Shown: one piece after another, positions 53,441 to 62,858 of the stretch
Numbering within the stretch: position 1 is the first letter of the stretch
How the letters are laid out: each line of letters begins with the position of its first letter
NCBI RefSeq assembly: GCF_014205765.1
Contig: NZ_JACIIZ010000001.1
Span: 399,815-463,814 of the forward strand
Origin: Nitrospirillum iridis
GTDB taxonomy: Bacteria > Pseudomonadota > Alphaproteobacteria > Azospirillales > Azospirillaceae
Direction of reading: 5' to 3'
Length of the DNA stretch: 64,000 nt
Notes under the pieces: generated by a model
Database searches by the model: none
What the model was told of the DNA's origin: nothing
What the model saw: the letters and a program-made list of their open reading frames with translations, nothing else
Position numbers and translations under genes: made by a program

Positions 53441-53725
53441 ATGTTGGATGCGCAGGAACTGGCGACGGAGCGTGTCACGACATTGATGACTCCCTCCGAG
53501 AAAGCCAAACTGGAGGCCAAGGCTCGAAAGGTGGGCGTTTCGGTCGGAGAATTCGTACGGCGATCAGTGGACGCCTTCGATCCGGAGGAAGCCATGTTGC
53601 TTACCCAGTTGGCTGCGCTGGCGGCGGAATTGGATCACAGCAATCGGGACGCGGCCGCGGCCTTGGACAGGGCCTTGATGGACATTGAATTGACCCGGCA
53701 TCAATTGCGCGCCGAGGCTGGGTAA
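53441..53725 (+). CDS. Ribbon-helix-helix-like small protein
   Basis: The 94-aa product contains a segment (residues about 11-45: RVTTLMTPSEKAKLEAKAR, KVGVSVGEFVRRSVDAF) with the strand-helix-helix pattern of RHH DNA-binding proteins. An Ala/Leu-rich helical C-terminus follows, suited to oligomerisation or partner binding. The start directly follows the 17-bp inverted repeat, a plausible autoregulatory operator. The stop overlaps the next start by 1 nt (TAATG), so the two are translated as a pair. It could be an antitoxin-like repressor or a plasmid/mobilisation-type RHH; no known family is assigned. Confidence 0.6.
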   Translation: MLDAQELATERVTTLMTPSEKAKLEAKARKVGVSVGEFVRRSVDAFDPEEAMLLTQLAALAAELDHSNRDAAAALDRALMDIELTRHQLRAEAG

Positions 53726-53934
53726 TGAGCACGCTCAAGGATATTTTGAACGGTCTCAAGACAACCATCGAGCTGAACAGCAAGGTCGTTTCGGTGGGCA
53801 ATGCCGTTTCCGAATTGACCAAGGACATGCGGAACTTGGACCGCCGCCTGGTTCGCGTGGAAACGATCATCGAGATCGCCCGTCCCGATGGGGCGGTGCT
53901 TCGTATCGCGAAGCCGACCTCGGAACACGAATAG
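53725..53934 (+). CDS. Small partner protein, 69 aa, unknown
   Basis: The product reads MSTLKDILNGLKTTIELNSK with a helix containing regular Leu/Val spacing (about 20-50: VVSVGNAVSELTKDMRNLDRR, LVRVETIIEIA), consistent with a short coiled coil. It is coupled to the RHH-like gene by a TAATG overlap. No catalytic motif, signal peptide or membrane span is seen. A toxin or accessory role is possible, but only the gene arrangement supports it. Confidence 0.55.
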   Translation: MSTLKDILNGLKTTIELNSKVVSVGNAVSELTKDMRNLDRRLVRVETIIEIARPDGAVLRIAKPTSEHE

Positions 53935-54018
53935 CGAAAATATCCTTGCGCGCATTCCCGTTTTGTGCCTTGATCGTTCCCAGTTTGTTCTTTCGCAGTC
54001 CCAGCGATGGAGGACGAT

Positions 54019-54249
54019 ATGGCCGGCGGGTTTCAATGGGGGCATCTGGATCAAGGCAGCATCGTGGCCGACATGGCCACCGCCGTGGCGGTTTACGCCA
54101 ATCCCAGGGATGAGATCGTCATCCGTCGCCAGGGTGGCTTCGGTAGCGAGGATGAGGTGGTGGTGGTGCCGCTGCGGGTGGCCGAAGGTCTCATGCGCCG
54201 CATGGAAAACCTGATCCGTGAGATCAAGGCGGAGACGGCGTTGAGCTGA
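54019..54249 (+). CDS. Small soluble protein, 76 aa, intact copy of a duplicated gene
   Basis: The start is placed at the ATG at 54019 because GGAGG (54009-54013) is 5 nt upstream; an ATG at 54007 would overlap that SD. The product MAGGFQWGHLDQGS has a beta-rich core, MATAVAVYANPRDEIVIRRQ and DEVVVVPLRVAEGL, then a C-terminal basic helix (MRRMENLIREIKAE). Family unknown. It is convergent with the membrane protein gene ending at 54281. A truncated copy of its core lies at 56215-56298, at the same place relative to the paralogous membrane gene. Confidence 0.6.
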   Translation: MAGGFQWGHLDQGSIVADMATAVAVYANPRDEIVIRRQGGFGSEDEVVVVPLRVAEGLMRRMENLIREIKAETALS

Positions 54250-54280
54250 GGCGTCGCCGGTTGGATCGATATCCTCCCCA

Positions 54281-56029
54281 TCAAGGAGGCGTATCAGCGC
54301 CCGCATCGCCTCTATCGGCCGCCGGACGCGTCACTTCCACCAGTGTGAAGCATTGCCGGTCCGCGACGCAGTGCTGGATGATGGCGTCAGGGGGGGGCCG
54401 ATCACGACAGGTGACCAGTTCGGACAATGACGCTGGAGGGTGGCCGAGCCAGCCGCTGACGGTCATGACTGCACGATACCCCAGATCCTGGGCTCGATAG
54501 CTTGGGCCTGCTTTCGGGGGACAGGGGGCCACGGCCTCGACACGATAGAACTGATTCGGCTTTCGCGCGGCGTTGGAGCATGCACGCTCCCGCGTCACGG
54601 CGACGATCGCCCCTTTGCGATCCGCTTCGGGCACCGCCTCGTCATCAAGGCAGGACTGGACGCCGAAGCGCTCCAATCTCACAAGCAGTGTTTGGGCGAT
54701 ACTGTGCTCATGGGAATGCGCATTGGCTATCGCGATGAGGTCGCCAGGTCGGCTGCGAGCGGCGATGGCCGCCGGCAAGGGGTCGACGTTGGCGGAAAAC
54801 CACCGCGCATTGGTTGAGACGTCGCTGAGCGCCATGGTCAGAATGAAAAGGGCACCGGCCGATATCCAGCCCAGCCGGTGCTGGGCCGGCCATCCTGGAA
54901 TGTCGCTCAACTCCGCGACAAGGGTCGTGATCGATAGCGTCAATACCATCAGCAATGGCGCGGTCATGAACTGCGCCATGTAGGCCGAGGGCTCCACCGG
55001 GCTGCGGCTGAGGGCAGCGATACCCAAAATTGTCGTCAGCCCACCCACCAGTACTGTTTCACGCCATAGGCGGCGCAGTCGATGCCGGCGCACGGCCAGC
55101 CATACGCCCGTCAGCAGCACCGGGATCATGATATCGCGGGGAAGCCAGCCCTTGCCCAGGGCCAGCGCCGCAGCATACGCCATGGACGGCCGGTTGCCGT
55201 TGGAATGCGCGAAAGCGGCCTTCAGGATGGCAATGATGTTGCCGGGTGGGAACAGGATGGCGTCCAGGGCCATGGGGAGGATGAACAGGCCGATGATCCC
55301 TGCACATATGCCGTAGGTGGCCATGGGGAAGCCTGCGGGGTGGACATGCCGCCGCGCCCTCCGGCCGCATACCAGCGCAAACCCCCATAACCCCACCGCC
55401 ACCGGGACGACAGGCAGGTAGGCGTGGACAAGGATGCAGGTAAGCAGGGTGGTTGCCACCAGGCCCGCAGCCGACCCTCGCATGGTCAGGACTGTGGCCG
55501 CTATCAGGGCGGTGAGCGGAAGCGGCAGCAGGGACGGGACGAACAGCGTCGCGTAACTTTCCGATCCCGACAACTGCAAGGGAATGGCCCAAATTCCGGC
55601 AAGGGCGGCGGCCCGGCCGATGCCCTCAGCCTGAGTCAAGCGCAGCAGGATGGCCGCCGTCAAAGAAAAAAAGCCGGCCTCGATCACCATCATGCCGATG
55701 ATATGGGCCAGGAATATGGATCCGACGGCTGGTGCTAGGAATTCAAACAATCCCCTGACATAGAAAAAGAACGGGCCAGGGTGATAGATACCCATGAAAT
55801 TGTAGTGGCCTGTCAGCAAAATGGCATGGTGCATTTTCTCCGATAATAAAATATCGGCGGCGGCGTCCTCCAAGGGTACGACATCCCGCCCGAATAAGAG
55901 GCGATTGTCCCAAATCCCTTTGGCCAAAAGGAATGCGCCGACGGCAAACGACCAAATATAATCAACTATGCGGCTGGATATGCTGGTGTCACGAGAGCTA
56001 GGCGATGTCAAAGATCCGATGGAGGCCAT
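54281..56029 (-). CDS. Polytopic membrane protein, GT-C-like, copy 1
   Basis: The 582-aa product has about 11-12 hydrophobic segments in its first 420 residues, then a soluble C-terminal domain with several Cys (about 430-570). The first periplasmic loop holds ADILLSEKMHHAILLTGHYNF and GIYHPGPFFFYVR, with acidic and His residues in the position expected for GT-C glycosyltransferases, but no family is confirmed. It is clearly paralogous to the protein at 56281-57987 over its full length (KGIWDNRLLFGRD/KGLWDNRALFGHD; the YHPGPF loop; ALDAIL-PPGNI). It might modify or move cell-surface polymers. Lower G+C and rarer codons than the dcw genes suggest an acquired region. Confidence 0.75.
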   Translation of the reverse strand: MASIGSLTSPSSRDTSISSRIVDYIWSFAVGAFLLAKGIWDNRLLFGRDVVPLEDAAADILLSEKMHHAILLTGHYNFMGIYHPGPFFFYVRGLFEFLAPAVGSIFLAHIIGMMVIEAGFFSLTAAILLRLTQAEGIGRAAALAGIWAIPLQLSGSESYATLFVPSLLPLPLTALIAATVLTMRGSAAGLVATTLLTCILVHAYLPVVPVAVGLWGFALVCGRRARRHVHPAGFPMATYGICAGIIGLFILPMALDAILFPPGNIIAILKAAFAHSNGNRPSMAYAAALALGKGWLPRDIMIPVLLTGVWLAVRRHRLRRLWRETVLVGGLTTILGIAALSRSPVEPSAYMAQFMTAPLLMVLTLSITTLVAELSDIPGWPAQHRLGWISAGALFILTMALSDVSTNARWFSANVDPLPAAIAARSRPGDLIAIANAHSHEHSIAQTLLVRLERFGVQSCLDDEAVPEADRKGAIVAVTRERACSNAARKPNQFYRVEAVAPCPPKAGPSYRAQDLGYRAVMTVSGWLGHPPASLSELVTCRDRPPPDAIIQHCVADRQCFTLVEVTRPAADRGDAGADTPP

Positions 56030-56214
56030 GGGACAAGCTTTTTTAACGCGGATGCGGGCAGCATACTATCGGCGTGACGGTAATCTCCATCCTCGCTCAT
56101 GCAACCATGGCACGATTATCCCACAGAACAAGCATGGCCAGCAGCATGTCTAAAGTCGCTTTCGCATCCTGTGTTTGCGTAACGCGCGCCACGGCATGTG
56201 GCGGAACGCCCGGG

Positions 56215-56298
56215 ATGGAGTGCGCCAGGGTGGTCGCCGTGGCGGTCAACGCCAATCCGCAGGATGAGATCGTCATTCGCCTACTTCAGTTGCGCTAG
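56215..56298 (+). pseudogene. Remnant of the 76-aa gene (second copy)
   Basis: The frame reads VVAVAVNANPQDEIVIR, matching MATAVAVYANPRDEIVIR of the intact gene at 54019; about 50 bp are roughly 85% identical (GCCGTGGCGGT, ACGCCAATCC, AGGATGAGATCGTCAT blocks). It then runs into the 3' end of the convergent membrane protein gene and stops. The start, SD and second half are lost. It marks the edge of a tandem duplication. Confidence 0.65.
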
Positions 56299-57987
56299 TG
56301 TGTAGCAGCTGTGATCCTCCAGGCAATGCAGGATGATGGCATCGTCTGGCGGATGATCCAGGCAACTGCCTGTCGGGTCGGGCGGTTGTCGCAGCAGCCC
56401 GAGCTGGTGGGCGATGGCCATCACGGCGCGGTATCCCATCTCTCCCTCCCGATAGCTGGGCGCGGCTGCCTTGGGGCAGGGTGCCACCGGGTCGAGCCGG
56501 AAAACATGGTCGGGGGGCTTCGTCGCTTGCGCGCACAGCCGCTCGCGCGTGGCGGCGACGGCCAGCACCCTCCGGCGCCCTTGCTGAGGCTGGCGATGCT
56601 CGAAGCAGGAGTGGACTTCCGTCCGGTCCAGCTCGACCATCAGGGTCAGCGGCAGCTGCCAGCCATACAGGCGCTCGTTGACGATGGTGACCATATCCCC
56701 CGGACGGCTTCGGTCGACGATAGCCGTGACGAAGGGGGAGACTTCCTTGGAAAACCAGGTGGACGAGTGCGTGGTGCTGGCCAGGGCCAGGGTCAGCCCG
56801 GCGATACCCCACGGCATCGCGGCCGGTAGGGCGCGGGCGCCGCCGCTGAGGGAAAGCCCCTGCACCTCCGCCACGATCATGGTGGTGGACAGCAACAGCG
56901 CCAGCAACAACGGGGCGGCCCCGAAGTCCAGCATATAGGGACGAACGCCGGCGGCGTTGTGGGAGAGCAGGGCGATCTCCAGGCCCATCAGCAGCGCGCT
57001 CACCGTGAGGATCTCACGCCACAGGCGTTGGAACCGGCGTCGGCGGACCGCCAACACGATGCCGACCAGCAGCAAGGGCACCATGAAGTCGCGGGGGAGG
57101 AGGCATTTGCCCAAGGCCAAAGCGGCGGCGCGCCCTAGGGGATGCTGGTCGGCGGTGTGGGGCGACGTCATCGCGGCCTGGAAGATGGCGACGATGTTGC
57201 CGGGTGGATTCAAAATGGCGTCCAGCGCCAGGGGCAGGATGAACAGGCCGATGATCGCGGCACATCCGACCCAGGTGGCGGGGGTGAAGCCCCGGCCTAG
57301 GAGGCGGCGCCGTTCGGACCGGCCGCGCGCCAGGGCAAGAGCCCAGATCAGCACCGTTGCGGGGGCCAGGGGAATATAGGCGTGCACCAGGATCGCGGTG
57401 AGCACGGTGGCGGCCACCAGTCCGAAGGCGGAGCCCCGGGCCAGCAGGATCACCGCCAGGATGAAGGCGGCGGTGGGCAGTGGCAAATAGTGGGGGATGA
57501 ACAGGGTGGCGTACCAGTCCGCGCCGGAAAGCTGCAGGGGAATGGCACACAGGCCCGCCAGCACCGCCCCCCGCCCGACGCCGTCATCCCGCGTCAGGCG
57601 CAGCGCCATGACGGCGATCAGGGCAAAGAAAGCGCTGTCCAGCGCCATCATGGCGATGAGGTGCGTGAGATGGACCGTGCCGACCAGTGGCGCCAGCGGC
57701 TCGAACAGCCAGCGGATATAGAACAGGAACGGCCCCGGATGATAAACGCCGATGAAATTGTAATGGCCCGTCAGCAGCAGGCCATGATGCATGCGTTCGG
57801 ACAGCAGCATGTCCGCCGCCGCATCGTCCAAGGGCGCCAGGTCATGGCCGAACAGCGCACGGTTGTCCCACAGCCCCTTGGCCAGCAGCAGCAGCCCGGT
57901 GGCCAGGGACCAAAGCGCGTCTAGGGTGGACCGGGAGAGGGCGCGGCGGCGCGGCATGAAGCTCCAAAACGTATGGATGTCAGGCAT
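56281..57987 (-). CDS. Polytopic membrane protein, GT-C-like, copy 2
   Basis: The 568-aa paralogue of the protein at 54281-56029 has the same arrangement: about 11-12 spans, a first loop with ADMLLSERMHHGLLLTGHYNF and GVYHPGPFLFYIR, then a soluble Cys-containing C-terminal domain ending YTLAQLK. Higher G+C than copy 1 suggests that copy 2 is older in this genome or has drifted less. The start at 57987 (MPDIHTFWSF) has no strong SD; an internal Met at residue 11 is an alternative. It ends on the remnant of the 76-aa gene and starts 141 bp from bioD. Confidence 0.75.
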   Translation of the reverse strand: MPDIHTFWSFMPRRRALSRSTLDALWSLATGLLLLAKGLWDNRALFGHDLAPLDDAAADMLLSERMHHGLLLTGHYNFIGVYHPGPFLFYIRWLFEPLAPLVGTVHLTHLIAMMALDSAFFALIAVMALRLTRDDGVGRGAVLAGLCAIPLQLSGADWYATLFIPHYLPLPTAAFILAVILLARGSAFGLVAATVLTAILVHAYIPLAPATVLIWALALARGRSERRRLLGRGFTPATWVGCAAIIGLFILPLALDAILNPPGNIVAIFQAAMTSPHTADQHPLGRAAALALGKCLLPRDFMVPLLLVGIVLAVRRRRFQRLWREILTVSALLMGLEIALLSHNAAGVRPYMLDFGAAPLLLALLLSTTMIVAEVQGLSLSGGARALPAAMPWGIAGLTLALASTTHSSTWFSKEVSPFVTAIVDRSRPGDMVTIVNERLYGWQLPLTLMVELDRTEVHSCFEHRQPQQGRRRVLAVAATRERLCAQATKPPDHVFRLDPVAPCPKAAAPSYREGEMGYRAVMAIAHQLGLLRQPPDPTGSCLDHPPDDAIILHCLEDHSCYTLAQLK

Positions 57988-58128
57988 GGCCAGGTCTTGG
58001 TCCGGTCCTTGGCGCTCGGGGGGGGGCGCCCGGGGTGCGCTAGGGGCGGTGGGAGGGGGAGAAAAGGGCGCGGGCCCGCGCGCGAAGCTATGCCGTCAAA
58101 ACGCCGCGCCCGCAATTGCCGAACCGGG

Positions 58129-58827
58129 TCAAAGCCCCAGGGTCGCCAGCAGGGCGGCGAACGCCGCATCCGCGTCTTCCCGTCGGTTCACCCGGGGCAC
58201 GGGGGTCAGCGGGATGCCGGGCGCGAAGCGGGCCAGGGTGGTGAGCGTCTCGGCCATCGGTACGGTGGTACCAGGGGTCTCGCTGATGGCGATGGCGGCG
58301 ACGGTCAGGCCGCGCCGGGCCAGGACGTCAAGCGCGGTCAGGGTGTGGCTGAGGGTGCCCAGGTAGCTGCCGGTGACCAGCAGCAGGGGAAGGTCCAGCG
58401 CCACCATCCAGTCCAGCACCGTCCGGCTCTCGTCCAGCGGCACCAGGACGCCGCCCACGCCCTCCACGAACAGGGGGGCGGCGGCGAAGGCCACCTTTTC
58501 CCGGCACCATTCGATCATGCCGTCCACGTCCAGCGGTCGGCCCTCGCGCGCCGCCGCCATGTCGGGCGACAGCGGAGCGGCGTAGCGGTGGGGGCTGATG
58601 CGCGCCACCTCGGCGGGGGTTACCGGCCGGCCCATGGCGGCCAGCAGCTGGGCGGGGTCGCTGGCCGCCAGGCTGGCCGGGTCCTCCAGGTCGATGCCGC
58701 TGACCACCGGCTTCAGCGCGGTGGCGCCGACGCCCTTGGCCCGCAGGCGGCGCACCAGGCCGGATGTGACGAAGGTCTTGCCGATGTCGGTGCCGGTGGC
58801 GGTGACGAAGAAGGCGGGGACGGTCAT
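58129..58827 (-). CDS. bioD: Dethiobiotin synthetase
   Basis: BioD closes the ureido ring of dethiobiotin from DAPA, CO2 and ATP. The 232-aa product has the P-loop variant TATGTDIGKTFVTS at the N-terminus, ALKPVVSGI, and FVEGVGGVLVPL. Its ATG overlaps the bioF stop by ATGA, so the two are translated as a pair from the minus arm of the biotin locus. Confidence 0.96.
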   Translation of the reverse strand: MTVPAFFVTATGTDIGKTFVTSGLVRRLRAKGVGATALKPVVSGIDLEDPASLAASDPAQLLAAMGRPVTPAEVARISPHRYAAPLSPDMAAAREGRPLDVDGMIEWCREKVAFAAAPLFVEGVGGVLVPLDESRTVLDWMVALDLPLLLVTGSYLGTLSHTLTALDVLARRGLTVAAIAISETPGTTVPMAETLTTLARFAPGIPLTPVPRVNRREDADAAFAALLATLGL

Positions 58828-60005
58828 TCGGGGGTCTCAACACTCTGGAGCGGAAGCACCTTGTCGCGGATCAGGCCGGCCAGGCGCTCGATCTCCGCAT
58901 CCGGGGTGCGGGCGGTGAAGGTGACGCGCAGGCGGGCGGTGCCGTCCGGCACGGTGGGCGGGCGGATGGCGGTGACCAGCAGGCCCTCATCCTCCAGCAG
59001 GCGCTGGGCCGCCAGGGTCGTCGCGGCGGCGCCCAGCACGATGGGCACGATGGGGCTTTCCGCCGACGGCAGGTCCAGCAGGGCGGTGAAGCGCCGCGCC
59101 TTGACCAGCGGCAGGGCGCACAGGTCGGGATCGCCCTGGATGATGTCCAGGGAGGCGATGGCGCCGGCCACGCTGGCGGGCGGCAGGCCGGTGGAATAGA
59201 TCAGGGTGCGGGCGCGGGTCTTCACCAGGTCGATGACCGCCTTGTCGCCGCAGAGATAGCCGCCATAGCCGCCCACCGCCTTGCTCAGCGTGCCCATCTG
59301 CAAGGGCACCTGCGGCCTGTCAGCGAAGGCGAAGCTGGAGCCCCGGCCTTGGGCCAGCACGCCGATGCCGTGGGCGTCGTCGGTCATCAGCCAAGTGTCA
59401 TGGTCGGCGCACAGCGCCGCCAGGGTGGGCAGGGGGGCGAGATCCCCGTCCATGGAAAAGACGCCGTCGGTCACCAGCAGGGCGCGGCCGTGGCGGGGGC
59501 GATATGTGGCCAGCACCTGGGCGGCATGCGCCACGTCGTTATGACGGAAAATGCGCAGGGTGGCGCCGGACAGCTTGGCGCCGGCCCAGATACAGGCGTG
59601 CGCCAGCTCATCCACCACCACCAGGTCCTTCGGCCCGACGAAGGTGGGGATGATGCCGGTGTTGGCCAGATAGCCGGAGCCGAAGACGCACGCGGCCTCC
59701 GCCCCCTTCAGCGCCGCCAGCTTTTCCTCCAGCACGGCATAGAGCGGGTGGTTGCCGGTGACCAGGCGGGAGGCGGTGGCGCCGACGCCGTATCGCTCCA
59801 CCGCCGCGATGGCGGCGGCCTTGACCCGGGGGTCGTGGGCCAGGTTCAGATAGTCGTTGCAGGAAAAGGACAGGAGGCGCCGGCCGCCGCGCGTGATCCA
59901 CAGGCCGCCGTCGCCCTCCCGGTCGCTGTCCACCAGCCGGCGGCGCAGGGACGCTGCGTCCATCTCGGCCAGCTTGGCCTCGGCGAATTCGGTCAGGGAC
60001 TGCAT
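58824..60005 (-). CDS. bioF: 8-amino-7-oxononanoate synthase
   Basis: BioF condenses pimeloyl thioester with L-alanine, PLP-dependent, to give KAPA. From the ATG at 60005 (MQSLTEFAEAKL) the 393-aa product shows FSCNDYLNLAHDPRV, GVGATASRLVTGNHPLY, DDAHGIGVLAQG and the PLP lysine in GTLSKAVGGYGGY. The long frame upstream of 60005 overlaps the two small plus-strand ORFs and is not used. No obvious SD is seen. Confidence 0.95.
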   Translation of the reverse strand: MQSLTEFAEAKLAEMDAASLRRRLVDSDREGDGGLWITRGGRRLLSFSCNDYLNLAHDPRVKAAAIAAVERYGVGATASRLVTGNHPLYAVLEEKLAALKGAEAACVFGSGYLANTGIIPTFVGPKDLVVVDELAHACIWAGAKLSGATLRIFRHNDVAHAAQVLATYRPRHGRALLVTDGVFSMDGDLAPLPTLAALCADHDTWLMTDDAHGIGVLAQGRGSSFAFADRPQVPLQMGTLSKAVGGYGGYLCGDKAVIDLVKTRARTLIYSTGLPPASVAGAIASLDIIQGDPDLCALPLVKARRFTALLDLPSAESPIVPIVLGAAATTLAAQRLLEDEGLLVTAIRPPTVPDGTARLRVTFTARTPDAEIERLAGLIRDKVLPLQSVETPE

Positions 60006-60149
60006 GGGCGCGCCATCGGTTGGACAGGGTGGGCTGGAGATTAGCGGCAAGAGCCCGTGACGTGCGTGCGAAAGTGCCGCGCCTGGGTTGCGGGGCGTGG
60101 AAGGCCTTCCCATCTCCACCGCACAGGCAACGTGTAACGGGGGAATGTC

Positions 60150-60245
60150 ATGCCACTTTTCAGGCGCCGGCCCCGCAAGAGGCTGGCCTGGGGCAAGTGG
60201 CTGGTCGTTGATGCGGTCGTCAGCCTGGTGCGGGTTCTGTTTTGA
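60150..60245 (+). CDS. Very small basic protein, 31 aa
   Basis: MPLFRRRPRKRLAWGKW followed by a hydrophobic helix, LVVDAVVSLVRVLF. GGGGGA lies 5 nt before the ATG, a good SD. Cationic at the front and hydrophobic behind, it could be membrane-bound. It lies in the divergent bioF/bioB gap on the bioB strand, 9 bp before the next small ORF. Not a known family. Confidence 0.45.
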   Translation: MPLFRRRPRKRLAWGKWLVVDAVVSLVRVLF

Positions 60246-60254
60246 GGCGGGACC

Positions 60255-60383
60255 ATGGAATCCATGCCGGATGAGGAGGCGTCGCGGCTGGCCGAACGGG
60301 CGGAGGCCTGGTCCTGGCTGGTTGACATATTGGGCCAGATGCTGATCGCCCTCCTTGAGGCCCTGTGGAGGGCGATGCCTTAG
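60255..60383 (+). CDS. Very small acidic amphipathic protein, 42 aa
   Basis: [19 protein letters not shown] leads into an amphipathic/hydrophobic helix ([23 protein letters not shown]). GGCGGGA precedes the ATG. Opposite in charge to the 31-aa ORF just upstream, which suggests a possible partner pair. It is followed by a GCGGTG/CACCGC hairpin (60385-60401) and, 138 bp on, bioB. Unknown family. Confidence 0.45.
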   Translation: MESMPDEEASRLAERAEAWSWLVDILGQMLIALLEALWRAMP

Positions 60384-60520
60384 CGCGGTGGCGCTCACCG
60401 CCCCCTCCGGCGGCCCGCGCCCCGGTTTTTCTTGACCGGTCCCCGCCGCTGCCGTTAGGTGCCGCCAGGCGCCGGGCCTTGGGGCCCCGCCCCGACAGTT
60501 CCCCCAAGGAAACGCATCCC

Positions 60521-61558
60521 GTGACCGCCATCGACATCAGCCGCCCCGCCGCCTTCACTCCGGTTCTGGATAGCGACGACGTGCGCACCGATTGGACGCG
60601 CGCCGAGATCCAGGCGCTGTTCGACCTGCCCTTCACCGAGCTGGTGTTCCAGGCCGCCGCCGTGCACCGCCGCCGCTTCGACCCCACCCAGGTGCAGATC
60701 TCCACCCTGCTGTCGATCAAGACCGGCGGCTGCCCCGAGGATTGCGCCTATTGCCCGCAGAGCGCCCATCATGAGACCGGCCTGAAGGCCAGCAAGCTCA
60801 TGGAGGTGCAGAAGGTGCTGGCGGAGGCCAAGGCCGCCAAGGACGCCGGCGCCAGCCGCTTCTGCATGGGCGCGGCCTGGCGCAGCCCCAAAGACCAGGA
60901 CCTGGAGTCGGTCTGCGCCATGGTGGAGGGGGTGAAGGCCCTGGGCATGGAGACCTGCGTCACCCTGGGCATGCTGAATTCCGGCCAGGCCCTGCGCCTG
61001 AAGGAGGCGGGGCTGGACTACTACAACCACAACCTCGACACCTCGCCGGAATATTACGGCAACATCATCACCACCCGCACCTATCAGGACCGGCTGGACA
61101 CGCTGTCCAACGTGCGTGAGGCCGGCATCAACGTCTGCTGCGGCGGCATCGTCGGCATGGGTGAGGATCTGACGGACCGTGTGGGCATGATCCACACCCT
61201 GGCCACCCTGCCGCAGCATCCCGAGAGCGTGCCGATCAACATGCTAGTGCAGGTGGACGGCACGCCCCTGGATGGCGAGGCCGCCCTGGACGCCATCGAC
61301 TTCGTGCGTACCATCGCCGTCGCCCGCATCACCATGCCGGCCTCCATGGTCCGCCTGTCGGCCGGCCGCGAGGGCATGAGCGACGAGACCCAGGCCCTGT
61401 GCTTCCTGGCCGGCGCCAATTCCATCTTCTACGGGCCCAAGCTGCTGACCACCGCCAACCCGGTGGCCGACCATGACAAGCAGCTGCTGGCCCGTCTGGG
61501 CATGACCTCCATGAACGTGGTCGAGGAAGGCTGCGCCGAGGATGCGTGTGACCACTGA
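60521..61558 (+). CDS. bioB: Biotin synthase
   Basis: BioB inserts sulphur into dethiobiotin by radical SAM chemistry. The start is the GTG at 60521 with AAGGA about 10 nt upstream; the frame is open further but that part is unlike BioB. The 345-aa product has the cluster motif [16 protein letters not shown] (CxxxCxxC), [21 protein letters not shown] and [12 protein letters not shown]. bioA overlaps its 3' end. Confidence 0.96.
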   Translation: MTAIDISRPAAFTPVLDSDDVRTDWTRAEIQALFDLPFTELVFQAAAVHRRRFDPTQVQISTLLSIKTGGCPEDCAYCPQSAHHETGLKASKLMEVQKVLAEAKAAKDAGASRFCMGAAWRSPKDQDLESVCAMVEGVKALGMETCVTLGMLNSGQALRLKEAGLDYYNHNLDTSPEYYGNIITTRTYQDRLDTLSNVREAGINVCCGGIVGMGEDLTDRVGMIHTLATLPQHPESVPINMLVQVDGTPLDGEAALDAIDFVRTIAVARITMPASMVRLSAGREGMSDETQALCFLAGANSIFYGPKLLTTANPVADHDKQLLARLGMTSMNVVEEGCAEDACDH

Positions 61559-62858
61559 CATGGGTAGCGCTGGGTCGTTCTCTACCCGGAACGATTGGTT
61601 TGAAACGGGCGGCCGACACATCTGGCTGCCCTATACCCAGATGAAGACGGCGCTGCCGCCCCTGCCCGTGGTGGCGACGGAGGGGGGGCGCCTGACCCTG
61701 GCCGATGGCCGTACCCTGGTGGATGGCGTGGCCAGCTGGTGGACGGCCTGCCACGGCTACAACCACCCCCACATCCGCCAGGCGGTCGAGGCGCAGTTGG
61801 CGCGCATGCCGCACGTCATGTTCGGCGGCTTGGCGCATGAGCCCGCCTACACCTTGGCGTCACGCCTAGCGGCGATGCTGCCGGGCGATCTCAACCGCGT
61901 GTTCTTCTGCGACAGCGGGTCCGTTTCCGTCGAGATCGCCATGAAGATGGCGACGCAGTATTGGCTGAACCGGGGCGTGCCCGGCCGCACCAAGCTGGCG
62001 GCCTTCCGCGGCGGCTATCACGGCGACACCATCGCCACCATGGCGGTGTGCGACCCGGAGGAGGGCATGCACAGCCTGTTTGCAGGATTGCTGCCCGAAC
62101 ACCTGATCCTGGACCTGCCGGTGGATGACGAGTCCGCCGCGCGGTTCGAGCGGGGCTTGGCCGCCCATGCCCACACCCTGTCCGCCATCCTGGTGGAACC
62201 GCTGGTGCAGGGGGCGGGCGGCATGCTGTTCCATGACGCCGCCGTGCTGCGCACTTTACGCGCCGCCGCCGACCGCCACGGCCTGCTGCTGATCTTCGAT
62301 GAGATTTTCACCGGCTTCGGCCGCACCGGCGCGATGTTCGCGTGTGAGGCCGCCGACGTGGTGCCGGACATCATCACCCTGTCCAAGGCCCTGACCGGCG
62401 GCACCCTGGCCCTGGCCGCCACCGTGGCCAGCGACCGGGTGTTCGACGCCTTCTGGTCGGACAACGCCCTGGCCGCCCTGATGCATGGCCCCACCTACAT
62501 GGCCAACCCGCTGGCCTGCGCCGCCGCCAACGCCTCGCTCGACCTGTTCGAGAGCGAGCCCAGGCTGGCCCAGGTGGCCGCGATCTCCCAGGGCCTGGCC
62601 GCCGGCCTGGAACCCTGCCGCGACCTGCCCGGCGTCAAGGACGTGCGCACCCTGGGCGCCATCGGCGTGGTGGAACTGGAGCGTATCACCGACATGAACG
62701 GCTTGAAGCGGCGCCTGATCGACCGGGGCGTGTGGGTGCGGCCCTTCGGCCGCATCGTCTACCTCACCCCGTCCTTTACCATGGGCGCCGATGACCTGGC
62801 CTTCCTCACCCGCGCCGTGGTCGACGCCGTGACCGAGCATCAGAGGGCGGTATCGTGA
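61542..62858 (+). CDS. bioA: Adenosylmethionine--8-amino-7-oxononanoate aminotransferase
   Basis: BioA moves the amino group from SAM to KAPA to give DAPA, PLP-dependent. The 438-aa product has HIWLPYTQM near residue 26, [40 protein letters not shown] and the PLP lysine in [10 protein letters not shown]. The start is uncertain among ATG 61542, GTG 61548 (GAGG 6 nt upstream) and ATG 61560; the first two overlap the bioB end. It is followed by an RHH gene with a GTGA overlap. Confidence 0.95.
   Translation: MRVTTDMGSAGSFSTRNDWFETGGRHIWLPYTQMKTALPPLPVVATEGGRLTLADGRTLVDGVASWWTACHGYNHPHIRQAVEAQLARMPHVMFGGLAHEPAYTLASRLAAMLPGDLNRVFFCDSGSVSVEIAMKMATQYWLNRGVPGRTKLAAFRGGYHGDTIATMAVCDPEEGMHSLFAGLLPEHLILDLPVDDESAARFERGLAAHAHTLSAILVEPLVQGAGGMLFHDAAVLRTLRAAADRHGLLLIFDEIFTGFGRTGAMFACEAADVVPDIITLSKALTGGTLALAATVASDRVFDAFWSDNALAALMHGPTYMANPLACAAANASLDLFESEPRLAQVAAISQGLAAGLEPCRDLPGVKDVRTLGAIGVVELERITDMNGLKRRLIDRGVWVRPFGRIVYLTPSFTMGADDLAFLTRAVVDAVTEHQRAVS

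Noticed and set aside
58070..58090. GCGCGGGCCCGCGC palindrome before bioD
   Set aside because: No loop or T-run, and such strings are expected by chance in this GC-rich genome.
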